DNA of 64,000 bases from Paenibacillus sp. R14(2021) (GTDB taxonomy: Bacteria > Bacillota > Bacilli > Paenibacillales > Paenibacillaceae): NCBI RefSeq assembly GCF_019431355.1, contig NZ_CP080269.1:3562501-3626500 (forward strand). Direction: 5' to 3'. How positions within the stretch are numbered: position 1 is the first letter of the stretch; every line of letters begins with the position of its first letter. Both the position numbers and the translations under genes were made by a program. This document shows positions 1 to 9,697 of the stretch, in pieces. The notes beneath the pieces are model-generated. The model had not been told where the DNA came from, did not search any database, and saw nothing but the letters and a program-made list of their open reading frames with translations.

Positions 1-1793
1 GCCTGTTCACCTTCAGCTTTCACGCCGAGCGCAAGCATCCGGTCTATGCTGTCAGCGGCAACAGGATCTCGGAAATAGGTATAGATGCTTTCAGCCACGA
101 TTCCGCCTACGTCGGGCAGGCCGACGAGCCCCTCGATTTCTGCAGCGCGAACGGCTGCCAAGCTGCCGTAATGATCGGCGAGCATCTTCGTTGTAGCCTT
201 GCCTGTATTGGGAATGCCAAGCGCAAAGAGAAAAGCCGCCAGATCCCGATCCTTGGATTTCTCCAGCGCTTCCAGCAGCTTGCGCGCTTTGCGATCGCCG
301 AAACGATCCAGGCCTATGAGATTGTCATAGGTCAGCGCGTAGAGATCTGCCGGGTCTCGAACACCGCAATCGTCGAACAGCTGCTCGGCTGTCATTATGC
401 TGAACGACTCGATATCCATCGCGTCGCGCGACGAGAAGTGCGTGATACGTCCGATCGTTTGCGGTCTGCAGCCCAGTTTATTTGAGCAGAACAAGTGCGC
501 TCCCCGAAGCTCTAGCGGTGTTCCGCACGAAGGGCATTCCGTCGGTGCCGCGATCTCCCCGCCGGGCTCATCGTCTACTTTGCCTAGAATCTCAGGTATA
601 ACATCATTCGATCGACGAATGAAGACATGAGTACCCAGCGCGAACTTCAAATTTTTGCGCTCAATGTCCCCAATGTTGTTAAGCGTACAGTTTTGAACCG
701 TCACGCCTGCGAGATCAACCGGTTCGACGCGCGCGACAGGAGTGATTTTGCCGGTGCGGCCCACTTCCCAGGAAACGGATTCCAGTATTGTCGTCGTTTC
801 CTCCGCTTCAAATTTGAATGCCACCGCCCACCTCGGAAATTTATCCGTGTAGCCCAGTGTTTCACGCGTCCGCATATCGGTCAGCTTGACTACAGCACCG
901 TCAATCAAAAAATCATGCTCGTGACGACCTGCGGCGACACGCTCCAGCTCTGCCTGCACCTCGTCGATGGTGGAGCAATATGCCGTATATCCGTTCACTT
1001 TAAACCGATTGTCCTTCAAAAACTGAATCATCTCGGCATGCGTTTGAAACGAAACACCTTCCGAATAACCGACATTATAGAAGAACGCATTCAGCTTGCG
1101 CTCCGCCGTAATTCGCGGGTTCTGGTTGCGCAAAGCTCCCGCGGCCGCATTACGGGCGTTCTTTAGCGGTTCTGCAGCCGTTAAATTGTACGCTTCCAGC
1201 ACAGAGAGATTCATGATCCCTTCTCCCTGCACCTCGATCAAACCGTCCGTAAACGGAATCGTCAGCGGAATCGAACGAATCGTCTTCACCTGGGCCAGAA
1301 TGCCTTCTCCGACAACGCCGTTGCCTCGCGTGGATGCTTGGACGAGCGTGCCTCCATCATAGGTCAAATTGAGGGTAAGCCCGTCGAATTTGAGCTCGAT
1401 GACGTAACTTGGTTCCGGCAGCGGCTCCGCCTCCGGATTTTTGGCATTATAGTCCGCTATTGCCTTCGTGACCCGTGCATTCCAAGCGAGGAGATCCTCC
1501 GCGTCTTGCGCTTTATCCAAGCTCCATAGACGGGCGCGATGCCTATGCGGCTCAAAGCCCTTCAAAATCTCGCCGCCTACGCGCTGCGTCGGGGAATCGG
1601 GCAGTGCATGCCCTGTCAGCTGCTCCAGCTGAACGAGCTCGTCATAAAGCTCGTCGTACTGCTTATCGCTGGTCGACGGCTGATCCAGCGTGTAATAGTT
1701 ATGGTTGTGGAGCGTAATCAAATCGACAAGCTCACGCATGCGCGCCAGCTTAGCAGGTTCAGCGTGATGTCCCGGTTCCATCGCAGTCGTCAT
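1..1793 (-). CDS. ligA: NAD-dependent DNA ligase LigA (C-terminus beyond left edge)
   Basis: Seals nicks in duplex DNA during replication and repair, using NAD+. About 597 codons are visible. The reading frame opens with MTTAMEPGHH at an ATG preceded by GAGAGGAAG, is open to position 1, and lacks its 3' part. The N-terminal Ia region (HNHNYYTLD) is followed by the adenylation motif ELKFDGL (catalytic Lys of KxDG), then TRGNG and NARNAAAGALRN. A Cys cluster (CPSC...FCSNKLGC) and helix-hairpin-helix segments (GLDRFG, LPDVGG) follow. It is the last visible gene of the pcrB-pcrA-ligA run, 55 nt downstream of pcrA, the usual Bacillales order. The sequence is rather divergent from canonical LigA: KFDG rather than KIDG, TRGNG rather than TRGDG, and an altered last zinc ligand spacing. 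It may represent a lineage-specific LigA variant. Family assignment is firm. Confidence 0.92.
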   Translation of the reverse strand, partial: MTTAMEPGHHAEPAKLARMRELVDLITLHNHNYYTLDQPSTSDKQYDELYDELVQLEQLTGHALPDSPTQRVGGEILKGFEPHRHRARLWSLDKAQDAEDLLAWNARVTKAIADYNAKNPEAEPLPEPSYVIELKFDGLTLNLTYDGGTLVQASTRGNGVVGEGILAQVKTIRSIPLTIPFTDGLIEVQGEGIMNLSVLEAYNLTAAEPLKNARNAAAGALRNQNPRITAERKLNAFFYNVGYSEGVSFQTHAEMIQFLKDNRFKVNGYTAYCSTIDEVQAELERVAAGRHEHDFLIDGAVVKLTDMRTRETLGYTDKFPRWAVAFKFEAEETTTILESVSWEVGRTGKITPVARVEPVDLAGVTVQNCTLNNIGDIERKNLKFALGTHVFIRRSNDVIPEILGKVDDEPGGEIAAPTECPSCGTPLELRGAHLFCSNKLGCRPQTIGRITHFSSRDAMDIESFSIMTAEQLFDDCGVRDPADLYALTYDNLIGLDRFGDRKARKLLEALEKSKDRDLAAFLFALGIPNTGKATTKMLADHYGSLAAVRAAEIEGLVGLPDVGGIVAESIYTYFRDPVAADSIDRMLALGVKAEGEQ

Positions 1794-1848
1794 TGACGTC
1801 TTCCTCTCTAGAATGAGATCTATTGAAATTTAATATAGGGCAGTCGTC

Positions 1849-4200
1849 TTACTGGACTTTCGTAATCGGAGCAAAGCTCGCTAGCAGCTTCTTCAAGCCC
1901 ACTGGCGCGGGAAAAGCGATTTGGAGTTCTTTGTCGCTGCCCGTTCCGCGGACAGAAACAATCGTTCCAATACCCCACTTGCCGTGCGAAACCTTGTCTC
2001 CAGCTGCAAAATCGCCGCTGGCAGCAGCGCCTCCCGCGCTTGCGCCGGATTTCGCGGCATCCATCGGCGTGCTGACACGCACGCCGCTGCTTCCAGCCGC
2101 AGGCGGGCGCTGCGCACCGGCTGGGCTCGTGCGGAAAGGCGAAGCTCCCGCCGCCGCTCGTCCCGCTCCAAAGCCGCTCCCACCTCCACTGCTCGTACGA
2201 CCAATTCCAATGCCGCCGCCCGCGGGACGTCCACGTCCAACCGCCGAAGCATCAGTCTTCAGTTCGTCCGGCACCTCGCGCAAAAAGCGTGAAGGCATGT
2301 TAGCATTGGTTCGGCCGAACAGCGTACGCATTCGTGCGCTGGTGAGGAACAAGCGCTTCTCCGCCCGCGTGATACCGACATAGGCCAGTCGGCGTTCCTC
2401 TTCCAATTCGTCGTTATCGTTCAACGCGCGGCTGTGCGGGAATACGCCTTCCTCCATCCCGATGATAAATACGACTGGGAATTCCAAACCTTTGGCGCTG
2501 TGCATCGTCATCAGCACGACAGCATCCTTCACGCCGCCTTCCGGTTCATCCGCATCCATTGAATCAATATCCGCAATGAGTGCCAGATCGGTCAGAAACG
2601 AAATCAACGATTTATCTTCATTGCGCTTCTCGAAATCCTGCGTCACGGAAAGGAACTCATCGATATTCTCGATGCGCGCCTTGGATTCCAGGGTGTTCTC
2701 GCGGTGCAGCTCCTCACGGTATCCGCTCATCTCAAGCACTTTCTCCGTCAGCTCTGTGACGGACAGGTACTCAACCATGCGCGTCAAACCCTGAATCATA
2801 TCCCGGAACTCCTTGAGCGCCGTACGCGCACGCCCGGTTACGTCCAACCAATCCAACTGATCCAGCAATTCAAAGATGGAAATACCACGCAATCCCGCTT
2901 CATCGGACAGCTTCGTCACCGTCGTATCGCCGATGCCGCGTTTGGGCACATTAACGATCCGTTGAAGCGCGATATCGTCGTCCGGGTTCGAAATCAGACG
3001 CAGGTACGCGAGCAGATCCTTGATTTCTTTACGATCATAGAACTTTACGCCACCTACGATTTGGTACGGAATATCGGATTTAATGAGCGTTTCCTCTATG
3101 ACCCGCGACTGGGCATTGGTCCGGTAAAGAATCGCATGGTCGCCGAATTTTTTGCCCGCGTTAGACCCTTGACGGATTTGTCCCGTAACGAAAAAGCCTT
3201 CGTCGTGCTCGGTGTCCGCCTGATACACCGTAATAGGCTCTCCCTCGCCTTGGTCAGTCCACAGCTTCTTGTCCTTGCGGCCGCTGTTGAGCTTGATGAC
3301 CGCATTCGCCGCATTCAGGATGTTGGAGGTTGAGCGGTAATTCTGTTCCAGCAGTATGGCTTTGGCCTCCGGGTAGTCTTCCTCAAAATTTAAAATATTC
3401 GTAATGTCCGCGCCCCGCCAGCGGTAAATCGACTGATCGCTGTCGCCCACAACACATAAATTATGATGCTTTGAAGCCAGCATGTTGCAGAGCATATATT
3501 GAGCACGGTTCGTATCTTGATACTCATCGACGTGGATATACCGGAATTTATTCTGATAAAACGCCAGCACATCAGGCTCATCCTTGAACAGCTGGATCGT
3601 TTTCATAATGAGATCGTCGAAATCGAGTGAATTGTTGCTCTTCAGCTTCTTCTGATAAGCCGAATAAACCTTGGCTACGATGCCGTCAAAATAATCGCCG
3701 ATCTTGAGCTCGAATTGCTCCGGCGAAATCAATTCGTTCTTCGCTCCGCCCAATGCAGCCTGAACGCTCTTCGGCTCGATTTTTTTCGTGTCGATATTGA
3801 GTTCCTTCATGCAGTTACGGATAACGGACAGCTGATCCGCGGAATCCAAAATCGAGAAGCTGTTCGTAAAACCGATCCGGCCGATGTCCTTGCGAAGGAT
3901 CCTCACGCACATGGAGTGGAAGGTAGACACCCATATGTCCTGCGCGGAAGGCCCGACAAGGGCCGCAACCCGCTGCTGCATTTCACGGGCCGCTTTATTT
4001 GTAAATGTAATCGCCAGGATGCTCCATGGCGCTACGCGTCTTTTCTCCATCAAGTATGCAATGCGGTGCGTCAACACACGCGTCTTGCCGCTTCCCGCTC
4101 CCGCCATGATAAGCAGCGGACCCTCTGTCGCCTGAACGGCCGCGCGCTGCGGAGGATTCAGTTTGCTGACAGCCTGCTCGATGCTAAATTCATTCAACAT
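1849..4200 (-). CDS. pcrA: ATP-dependent DNA helicase PcrA (UvrD/Rep family)
   Basis: Superfamily 1 3'-5' helicase for replication restart, repair and removal of stalled RNA polymerase. Walker A is GAGSGKT near residue 35, Walker B/motif II is DEYQDTN, and the other helicase motifs [15 protein letters not shown] and [10 protein letters not shown] are present. A long Gly/Ala-rich disordered linker leads to a C-terminal Tudor-like module ([10 protein letters not shown]), the region known in PcrA to contact RNA polymerase. The start chosen is the ATG at 4200 (MLNEFSIEQ). It has AAAGGAG 12 nt upstream, whereas an ATG 27 nt further upstream overlaps that site and adds residues foreign to the family. 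Length 783 aa is slightly above the family norm because of the linker. It has its own promoter and lies downstream of pcrB and upstream of ligA. Confidence 0.95.
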   Translation of the reverse strand: MLNEFSIEQAVSKLNPPQRAAVQATEGPLLIMAGAGSGKTRVLTHRIAYLMEKRRVAPWSILAITFTNKAAREMQQRVAALVGPSAQDIWVSTFHSMCVRILRKDIGRIGFTNSFSILDSADQLSVIRNCMKELNIDTKKIEPKSVQAALGGAKNELISPEQFELKIGDYFDGIVAKVYSAYQKKLKSNNSLDFDDLIMKTIQLFKDEPDVLAFYQNKFRYIHVDEYQDTNRAQYMLCNMLASKHHNLCVVGDSDQSIYRWRGADITNILNFEEDYPEAKAILLEQNYRSTSNILNAANAVIKLNSGRKDKKLWTDQGEGEPITVYQADTEHDEGFFVTGQIRQGSNAGKKFGDHAILYRTNAQSRVIEETLIKSDIPYQIVGGVKFYDRKEIKDLLAYLRLISNPDDDIALQRIVNVPKRGIGDTTVTKLSDEAGLRGISIFELLDQLDWLDVTGRARTALKEFRDMIQGLTRMVEYLSVTELTEKVLEMSGYREELHRENTLESKARIENIDEFLSVTQDFEKRNEDKSLISFLTDLALIADIDSMDADEPEGGVKDAVVLMTMHSAKGLEFPVVFIIGMEEGVFPHSRALNDNDELEEERRLAYVGITRAEKRLFLTSARMRTLFGRTNANMPSRFLREVPDELKTDASAVGRGRPAGGGIGIGRTSSGGGSGFGAGRAAAGASPFRTSPAGAQRPPAAGSSGVRVSTPMDAAKSGASAGGAAASGDFAAGDKVSHGKWGIGTIVSVRGTGSDKELQIAFPAPVGLKKLLASFAPITKVQ

Positions 4201-4244
4201 AGTGAACGTAAACTCCTTTGTTCGCATTTGTTCGCCTATCCTTC

Positions 4245-4273
4245 AGTCTAGACAACCGTCCGGGCTGTGTCAA
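4245..4273 (-). promoter_or_regulatory. SigA-type promoter for pcrA-ligA
   Basis: On the minus strand TTGACA, a 17-nt spacer and TAGACT lie 45 nt upstream of the pcrA start. The -35 is perfect and the -10 matches 4 of 6. This would give pcrA-ligA a promoter independent of pcrB. Confidence 0.6.
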
Positions 4274-4321
4274 TTATAATCGCCCGAATAAGTTCTTCCA
4301 GAAAGAAACGAATTGCCTTAC

Positions 4322-4370
4322 AACAAAAAAAACAAAACGGCCGCAAACATAGATCGCATCCTGCCGCCGA
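4322..4370 (-). terminator. Probable intrinsic terminator after pcrB
   Basis: On the minus strand an imperfect G+C-rich stem (CGGCGGC pairing with GCGGCCG with one mismatch) is followed by a run of T interrupted by one G. It lies 30 nt after the pcrB stop. The loop is long, so the call is moderate. Confidence 0.45.
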
Positions 4371-4399
4371 TCCGTTTCCGAAGCCGTCTTGGTGTTCGT

Positions 4400-5113
4400 C
4401 TATTTAGGAACTGGAACCTCGGAGACCGCAGTCACTGTTGTCAGTGCCGCCTCTAGATCGTCATAAATCACATTCCCGACGATAACGGTATGCGCCGCTT
4501 CAGCGGCCTGCCTCGCCTTATCGGCGCCGTCGATGCCGCCGCCGTAGAACAGCCGCGCTCCCGTCACGAGTCTGCTCGCCTGCTTCACCAGCGCCATATC
4601 GCCGAATTTCCCGCTGTATTCCATATAAATAATAGGCAGATGCATAAGTCTGTCCGCCATATAGATATGCGCCGTTATATCCTCCGCATCGAGGGTACTG
4701 CACGCTCCTGTCAGCTTGGCCGCTTCCGCATCTCCATTTAGGATCAGATAACCTTCCGCTGCAGTGTTCTCCCATGGGATGAACGCCCCGAATTTGCGAA
4801 GTGCTCCGATTTGCCGGCCTGCCAGCCATTCCGCACGGTCCGTATTGAGCACGAGCGGAATAAAGTAATGATCGAATCCAGGCACGGCCGCTTCTTCACT
4901 GGATACCTCCAGTGCGCAGGGCACTTCATAGCGCCTTATGCGGGACATCAGGTCTACCGTATTGTCGAAAGTTACGCCGGTAGACCCGCCGACTAGGATG
5001 GCATCCGTGCCCGACATGCAGACGGCATCCAGATGCTCATCGCTAATTTCACGGTCAGGATCGAGCTTAAACACATGCCGCCAATCTTTATAAATCGCTT
5101 GTTGCAGCTCCAT
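4400..5113 (-). CDS. pcrB: Heptaprenylglyceryl phosphate synthase PcrB
   Basis: TIM-barrel prenyltransferase that in Bacillales links heptaprenyl diphosphate to sn-glycerol-1-phosphate, giving an archaeal-type ether lipid precursor. Family hallmarks are WRHVFKLDPDREISDE at the N-terminus, SGTDAILVGGSTGVT, FIPLVLNT, IYMEYSGKFGD and the phosphate-binding end LFYGGGI followed by VIVGNVIY. The start taken is the ATG at 5113 (MELQQAIYKDW) with GGAGG 5 nt upstream. A GTG 18 nt further upstream is possible. Length 237 aa fits the family. It sits 27 nt after the STAS gene, so it may be co-transcribed with that signalling module, and it precedes pcrA as in Bacillus. Confidence 0.93.
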   Translation of the reverse strand: MELQQAIYKDWRHVFKLDPDREISDEHLDAVCMSGTDAILVGGSTGVTFDNTVDLMSRIRRYEVPCALEVSSEEAAVPGFDHYFIPLVLNTDRAEWLAGRQIGALRKFGAFIPWENTAAEGYLILNGDAEAAKLTGACSTLDAEDITAHIYMADRLMHLPIIYMEYSGKFGDMALVKQASRLVTGARLFYGGGIDGADKARQAAEAAHTVIVGNVIYDDLEAALTTVTAVSEVPVPK

Positions 5114-5140
5114 TTCGCCCTCCGTGTCCACTTTGCCCGT

Positions 5141-5509
5141 TTACAGCTCCAGCGCCTCGATGCGCTGCATGACCGCAAACTCATTGGGATAAATCATCAT
5201 ATATTCCGTCAGGCCCACCATTCGGAACAGCTTCTCGTAGTGGGGAGTAACGCCCCAAGCAAACGTGTGCACGCCTGCTTTGCTGCCCATCCGGGCAAAG
5301 CGGATCAGAACAGCCATCCCGCCGCTATTGATATAATCGACTTTGGTTAAATCTAGCGCAAGAAAACGAATGCCTTGGCCAAGTTCACTCTCCTGCTCCA
5401 ATCCGGCCAAAAGCTTCGCTTCCGCCGCTTTACTCAAATCTCCGTTTAGTTCAAGCACTAATCCGCCAGGAAACTTCTTTGATTGCATGGAGAAAGGTTG
5501 TTCTGCCAT
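5141..5509 (-). CDS. STAS-domain anti-sigma factor antagonist (SpoIIAA/RsbV-like)
   Basis: A 122-aa single STAS domain. The conserved switch loop reads DYINSGGMAVLI with Ser62 in the position phosphorylated in SpoIIAA and RsbV. In that family the unphosphorylated form binds an anti-sigma HATPase kinase and frees its target. The phosphorylated form is reset by a PP2C phosphatase. Here the gene follows, by 17 nt, a protein carrying both a PP2C and an HATPase domain, which is the obvious partner. The ATG at 5509 has AAAGGAG about 10 nt upstream. No sigma factor gene follows, so the output of the switch is unknown. It could regulate another target in the cell. Confidence 0.85.
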   Translation of the reverse strand: MAEQPFSMQSKKFPGGLVLELNGDLSKAAEAKLLAGLEQESELGQGIRFLALDLTKVDYINSGGMAVLIRFARMGSKAGVHTFAWGVTPHYEKLFRMVGLTEYMMIYPNEFAVMQRIEALEL

Positions 5510-5526
5510 GATGTTTACTCTCCTTT

Positions 5527-7683
5527 CTATGTATGCTGTCCATCTGGAGCCGTCCTCGACTTGCGCATAAAATACAATTCGACATAGAAGCCTTTCTCAT
5601 CTCGGCCTGTAGTCCAGTAATCCGCGAGCGAATCGATCATCACAAGCCCCCAGCCCCGTGGGTCATCGGATTCCAGCTTCTTGCGCATCTCATCCTCATC
5701 GCGGGACAGACGCGGAAAGTAACCTCCGCCTTCATCGTAAATGCGGCATACGGCCAGCATGCCTCCGATTTGGGCGATAACCGTCACATACGTATACGGC
5801 TGCAGCTTGTTGCCATGCTCGATCGCATTAATCATGGCTTCGCAAACCGCGCTTTGCAAGTCTTCACGCAGGTTGCACTCCGGCCAACGTTCCTCCATCC
5901 AGTCGCCGAGCTTCATGGCAATAAGACGTTCATTGCCAAGCTTGCTCCGCATCGACCACTCCCGCGTCATAAATGGGTTGTCAAAGGATTCCCCTGCACG
6001 TATATGCTCACTCGGAGGAATGTTCAATTTCGCTAGCGCGCTTCGATATTCCCCAGCCAGCTCCAGGACGACTACGGTACGGTCATCCTGTCCGGGTCCG
6101 CACTCCTGATCCATGCGCGCAAGCCACTCGTCTATGACAGCAGCAATATCCACAGCCGGTTTCCATGTAGCAATCTCAGATTCCAACCCTTGAAAGCTGT
6201 ACATCTGTCCTTCGCCATTAACCGCTTCGATCAGCCCATCGGTATAGAGGAGCAGACGGTCACCGTCCTCGAGCTGCAAGCTGACTTCTTCGTACACGGC
6301 TTCAGGATCGATGCCCATCGGAAGCGAGCTGCAGTCCACCGACTTAAAATGACCTTGTTTGGCAATGACATAAGGCGCGAGATGTCCTGCACTGGCATAC
6401 TGCACATTATTATTCGTTAAATCGATAACGCCGACCGCAAGTGTCACGGCCCCTTCCTCGCCCATCGCCTCACATAGCTGCCTGTTCATCCGCGCCAACA
6501 CTTCAGACGGACTGCCATTGCGGCGTATTTCAGAACGAAATACGAGCAGCTGCGCAGACATCAGCAGCGCCGCAGGCATGCCCTTGCCTGAAACATCGCC
6601 GATCATGATTGCAAACCGGCTTGGTCCAAGCGAGACGACATCAAAGAAATCGCCGCCCACCTCGCGATAAGATTGACATCGCGCGATGATCCGGTAAGCT
6701 CCAATGGTCAAATCGCCGGGCGGGAGCAGCTTTTGCTGTACATTGTAAGCCAGCTTCAGCTCGCGTTCAAGCGATTCGTATTCCCGATTGATCCGATTCT
6801 GGAGTTCATTATACGCGACGGCAAGCTCGCCGGCTTCATCATGCAAAACCGCTTGTCTACCGTGCCGCATCAGCTCGTTCCCAACCACCAGTCCGCGGAT
6901 GTCGCGGATCAGCCCCCGCAGCTCCTTCCGAAACTGCATCGTTACGTAGCTAAACAAGCTCAATCCCATTATAAAGTAAAAGAACGCTATGAGGCCATAT
7001 TTATAAGGATCCATCGCCTCATGCGGCATGGCCGTCACGATTGCGAGCTGCAGCAGGCTCAGGATCGTCACGATAAACGTGCAGATATAGCTAATAACCA
7101 GCGGCTGCGACACCGAGGCTCTTCCGTCGAAACCGCTCGGCAGAGGCTGAAGCCGCATGACAACAGGCCTGAAAATGCGCCGTACTAGCGTAAACAAGGA
7201 GATGGCAACCCAGATGAACAAGCTTTGCTCACCTGCCATAGAGCCAACCAGGCGCAGCCACTTGAAACCGTTAGGAATCGGCTGCCGAATCATATCCCCG
7301 CTGTGGAACCCTAATGAAAACACGAGGCCCAGCAGGAGGATCGTGCCCAACAGCTCATAAGGCATACGGTATAGCCGGAGAAGCGCTTGATTCGTTAGAT
7401 GCTCTTGTTCGCTGTCGCGGTCGCCATCCAGATCCAGTACCTTGAAGACGGGCCTAAGGCGCCATGCAGAAATGCATACGAGCGTCATCGCCAATACAAA
7501 AGCGCCCAAGCTTAAATGGATCAGTGGGAAAGGAAACATGTCGGCAAACAACGAATCCAAAATCGTCTCCGTATGTAAAATCAACAATCCAGCGAAAATC
7601 GTGATCATATATACGGCAAGCAAATGATTCAGCAGCGAGCTTCTATGGTGAACCAGCTGTTTTTGCTGCAGGGTTAATGCCAT
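5527..7683 (-). CDS. Membrane SpoIIE-type PP2C phosphatase with C-terminal HATPase (anti-sigma kinase-like) domain
   Basis: 718 aa with three parts. Residues about 15-270 hold roughly six hydrophobic segments in the membrane, followed by a HAMP-like/coiled linker (RELRGLIRDIRGL to LERELKLAYNVQQKLLPP). Residues about 320-530 form a PP2C/SpoIIE phosphatase, with metal-binding motifs GGDFFDV, GDVSGKGMPAALLMS, YTDGL and DDRTVV. Residues about 570-705 form an RsbW/SpoIIAB-like HATPase, with N box CEAMINAIEHGN and G box DPRGWGLVMIDSL. So phosphatase and kinase-type domains lie in one protein. The ATG overlaps the upstream regulator gene by 10 nt and has AAGGA 7 nt upstream. The STAS gene follows 17 nt later. 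The three most likely form a partner-switching module sensing a membrane signal. Whether the HATPase is a kinase or only a binding domain cannot be told from sequence. Confidence 0.88.
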   Translation of the reverse strand: MALTLQQKQLVHHRSSLLNHLLAVYMITIFAGLLILHTETILDSLFADMFPFPLIHLSLGAFVLAMTLVCISAWRLRPVFKVLDLDGDRDSEQEHLTNQALLRLYRMPYELLGTILLLGLVFSLGFHSGDMIRQPIPNGFKWLRLVGSMAGEQSLFIWVAISLFTLVRRIFRPVVMRLQPLPSGFDGRASVSQPLVISYICTFIVTILSLLQLAIVTAMPHEAMDPYKYGLIAFFYFIMGLSLFSYVTMQFRKELRGLIRDIRGLVVGNELMRHGRQAVLHDEAGELAVAYNELQNRINREYESLERELKLAYNVQQKLLPPGDLTIGAYRIIARCQSYREVGGDFFDVVSLGPSRFAIMIGDVSGKGMPAALLMSAQLLVFRSEIRRNGSPSEVLARMNRQLCEAMGEEGAVTLAVGVIDLTNNNVQYASAGHLAPYVIAKQGHFKSVDCSSLPMGIDPEAVYEEVSLQLEDGDRLLLYTDGLIEAVNGEGQMYSFQGLESEIATWKPAVDIAAVIDEWLARMDQECGPGQDDRTVVVLELAGEYRSALAKLNIPPSEHIRAGESFDNPFMTREWSMRSKLGNERLIAMKLGDWMEERWPECNLREDLQSAVCEAMINAIEHGNKLQPYTYVTVIAQIGGMLAVCRIYDEGGGYFPRLSRDEDEMRKKLESDDPRGWGLVMIDSLADYWTTGRDEKGFYVELYFMRKSRTAPDGQHT

Positions 7684-9488
7684 AGCAGCTTCCTTACTTC
7701 ATCAAGCGGCTCACTGCCGAGCTGATCTTTGCAAACGCGCTCCAGGCGCCGGTACCACCCGATCGCTTCGATTCGCCGATCGCCTCGCAGGCACAGCCTG
7801 ATCATCGCCTCATAAGCCTCTTCCTGCACCGGACGCAGCTCGATCCAGTCGGCAAGCCGCTGTTCCACGCGCGCTTCGTCCTGCTGCTCGATATAGAAGG
7901 AGGCCAGCCTTTTCAGCATATTGGTCTGGCGGTCCAAGAGCTGCTCCCGCAAACGTTCCAGCCATTCGGCATGCGGAAGCTCCGTGCCCAATTGCCCGTA
8001 TAGCGGCAGCGCTTTATCGTACAGCCGGCCTGCTGCTTCACGATCATCCATCCAAAGCTGATCGCCAACCCGTGACAGCGTGATAAACTCTTCGATATCC
8101 ACGGATTCAAATACGAGCTCCGATATGCCGATAATGCCCCGCTTCGCGAAAACGGGGTCTTCCTGTCCGCTGATTTCCTTCAGCGAATTGCGCAAGTCAT
8201 GCAGCGTAACATAAAGCTGATTCGAACGCTTCGCTGGATCCCCTTCACCAAACACCTTGTCGACCACTTGCTCCCTGTTCGCTCTATACCCGGGCTGCAT
8301 CAGCAGGTAGACAAACAATTCGCCGGCTTTGCGCCGTTTCCAGATCGGCTCGGCATTTCTTCCGTCAGCCGTGCTGAAGCTTATCCCGTCAATCAGCTTG
8401 ACCCGCCATTTCTCGGCCAGTCCCGCTGGGCCCGCTTCCATAGCTCGCGTCTTCTTCTCCTGCACCGCAACCGCAGCGCGTCTTTGCTGCGCTTTCGCTT
8501 GCGATGCCAATTCCTCTTGCTCGATCCGGTACACAATCGCGGGCTTGGCGGCCGAAGCCGATGCCAGCTGTGTCTGCAGATCAAAGGCAAGTCTCTCGAT
8601 CTCCGGCGTCGACACCAGCCTGCGCTGACGATTCAGCAGCAGCAGCGATTCCGCCGCTTCCGCATGCAGCCCTTCCGCAAGCTGCCGTTTAATAGAAGCT
8701 CCTGCAGCGTAAGCCGCGCTTTCGATATCGTCCGCGAGCTCGGCGGGCAATTGCTCCTCCGGCTGCTTCAGCAGCACGGCCTTGCTCAAGTACGCAAACC
8801 GTGCCGGAAGCTGGTCGCAGAGCGCCGCGCTCGGCTCTTGACTGACGAGCAAATTCGCGACTGCCGCTGCCGACGGATTCTCGGAGGTGTGCCGCTTCAG
8901 CCAATTGAGCCAAAATTGCCAATCCGGGTGCGACTGCTCACGCGAATCAAACAAAAGGCGGTCCAGCAAAACAAAGCTGGTCCACAGCGGTCTGCCTTCC
9001 TCCCGAAACCGTTCCGCGGAAGCCATAAACAACGCCTGCGCATCTTCGAAGGCTGTCGCCTTCCCGTCTTTATTCGCCGAAGCCCGAGCCAGTGCCCAGG
9101 GGACAAACCCGCTGCAGTTCTCCGGATTGCGCTCCCATTCTTGACTGAGGAGCGCAATGAATGGCTTCGATTCTTGTTTATCGCCTACCTGTACGTACAA
9201 TAAACCGAGCATGGCCATCATCGTCAGCATGGCAGACTCGTCCGCCTGCGCCGCAAAACCGCGCAGCGCAGCCTCAAGCATCTGCTTCGTCTCCATCAAG
9301 CGGCCGCTCAGCAAACCGTATTCGCATTCTGCACGAAGCAAAATTGGTGATTTCATTCTTATATCCGCTGGGATGGAAAGCAGCTGCTCAATCGGCGGCA
9401 TATGCCCATCCAGTATCGTTTGTTCAGCTTTCAAGACATGGCCCAGCCATTGATCCGGTTGCGTCATCTTATTGTTATTCTGATTCAT
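7674..9488 (-). CDS. SARP/AfsR-type regulator: helical N-terminus, winged helix and BTAD domain
   Basis: 604 aa. Residues about 20-340 are alpha-helical and TPR-like, with many short Leu/Ala-rich helices. Residues about 365-440 look like an OmpR-type winged helix as in SARP regulators (WKRRKAGELFVYLLM, SNQLYVTLHDLRNSL). Residues about 445-600 fit a bacterial transcriptional activation domain of TPR-like helices (PLYGQLGTELPHAEWLERLR, LRPVQEEAYEAMIRLCLRGDR, CKDQLGSEP). The ATG at 9488 has GTGAGG 8 nt upstream. It overlaps the phosphatase gene by 10 nt and heads the module. Such proteins act as transcription factors. A direct DNA target is not evident here. Alternative: a signalling adaptor without DNA binding. 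Confidence 0.75.
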   Translation of the reverse strand: MNQNNNKMTQPDQWLGHVLKAEQTILDGHMPPIEQLLSIPADIRMKSPILLRAECEYGLLSGRLMETKQMLEAALRGFAAQADESAMLTMMAMLGLLYVQVGDKQESKPFIALLSQEWERNPENCSGFVPWALARASANKDGKATAFEDAQALFMASAERFREEGRPLWTSFVLLDRLLFDSREQSHPDWQFWLNWLKRHTSENPSAAAVANLLVSQEPSAALCDQLPARFAYLSKAVLLKQPEEQLPAELADDIESAAYAAGASIKRQLAEGLHAEAAESLLLLNRQRRLVSTPEIERLAFDLQTQLASASAAKPAIVYRIEQEELASQAKAQQRRAAVAVQEKKTRAMEAGPAGLAEKWRVKLIDGISFSTADGRNAEPIWKRRKAGELFVYLLMQPGYRANREQVVDKVFGEGDPAKRSNQLYVTLHDLRNSLKEISGQEDPVFAKRGIIGISELVFESVDIEEFITLSRVGDQLWMDDREAAGRLYDKALPLYGQLGTELPHAEWLERLREQLLDRQTNMLKRLASFYIEQQDEARVEQRLADWIELRPVQEEAYEAMIRLCLRGDRRIEAIGWYRRLERVCKDQLGSEPLDEVRKLLWH

Positions 9489-9641
9489 TTGGCATCCTCA
9501 CTACGCTTCATTTATTGGCATTCGGCCTTTTCTAAACCCACTTATCCAATATATATGAGCTAATGTTGCTACTATTCGCCCCCATTTCCCAAAATCCTTT
9601 ACTAGTTTGTCGATATTGAGAGAATTTTGCACTTCTAACGT

Positions 9642-9680
9642 TAAAAAATTAAAAGAGAGCCCGATAGCCGGACTCTCTTT
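9642..9680 (-). terminator. Intrinsic terminator after the U32 gene
   Basis: Minus-strand stem AAAGAGAGTCCG pairing with CGGGCTCTCTTT (one mismatch) and a 5-nt loop, followed by TTTTAATTTTTT. It lies 18 nt past the U32 stop codon. Confidence 0.8.
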
Positions 9681-9697
9681 CGTTATGCTGCTGCTTC

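Noticed and set aside
8199-9203. A 334-codon plus-strand frame opposite the SARP-type regulator
   Set aside because: High-GC shadow frame rich in Arg, Leu and Gln, without ribosome site. The minus-strand gene has clear domains.
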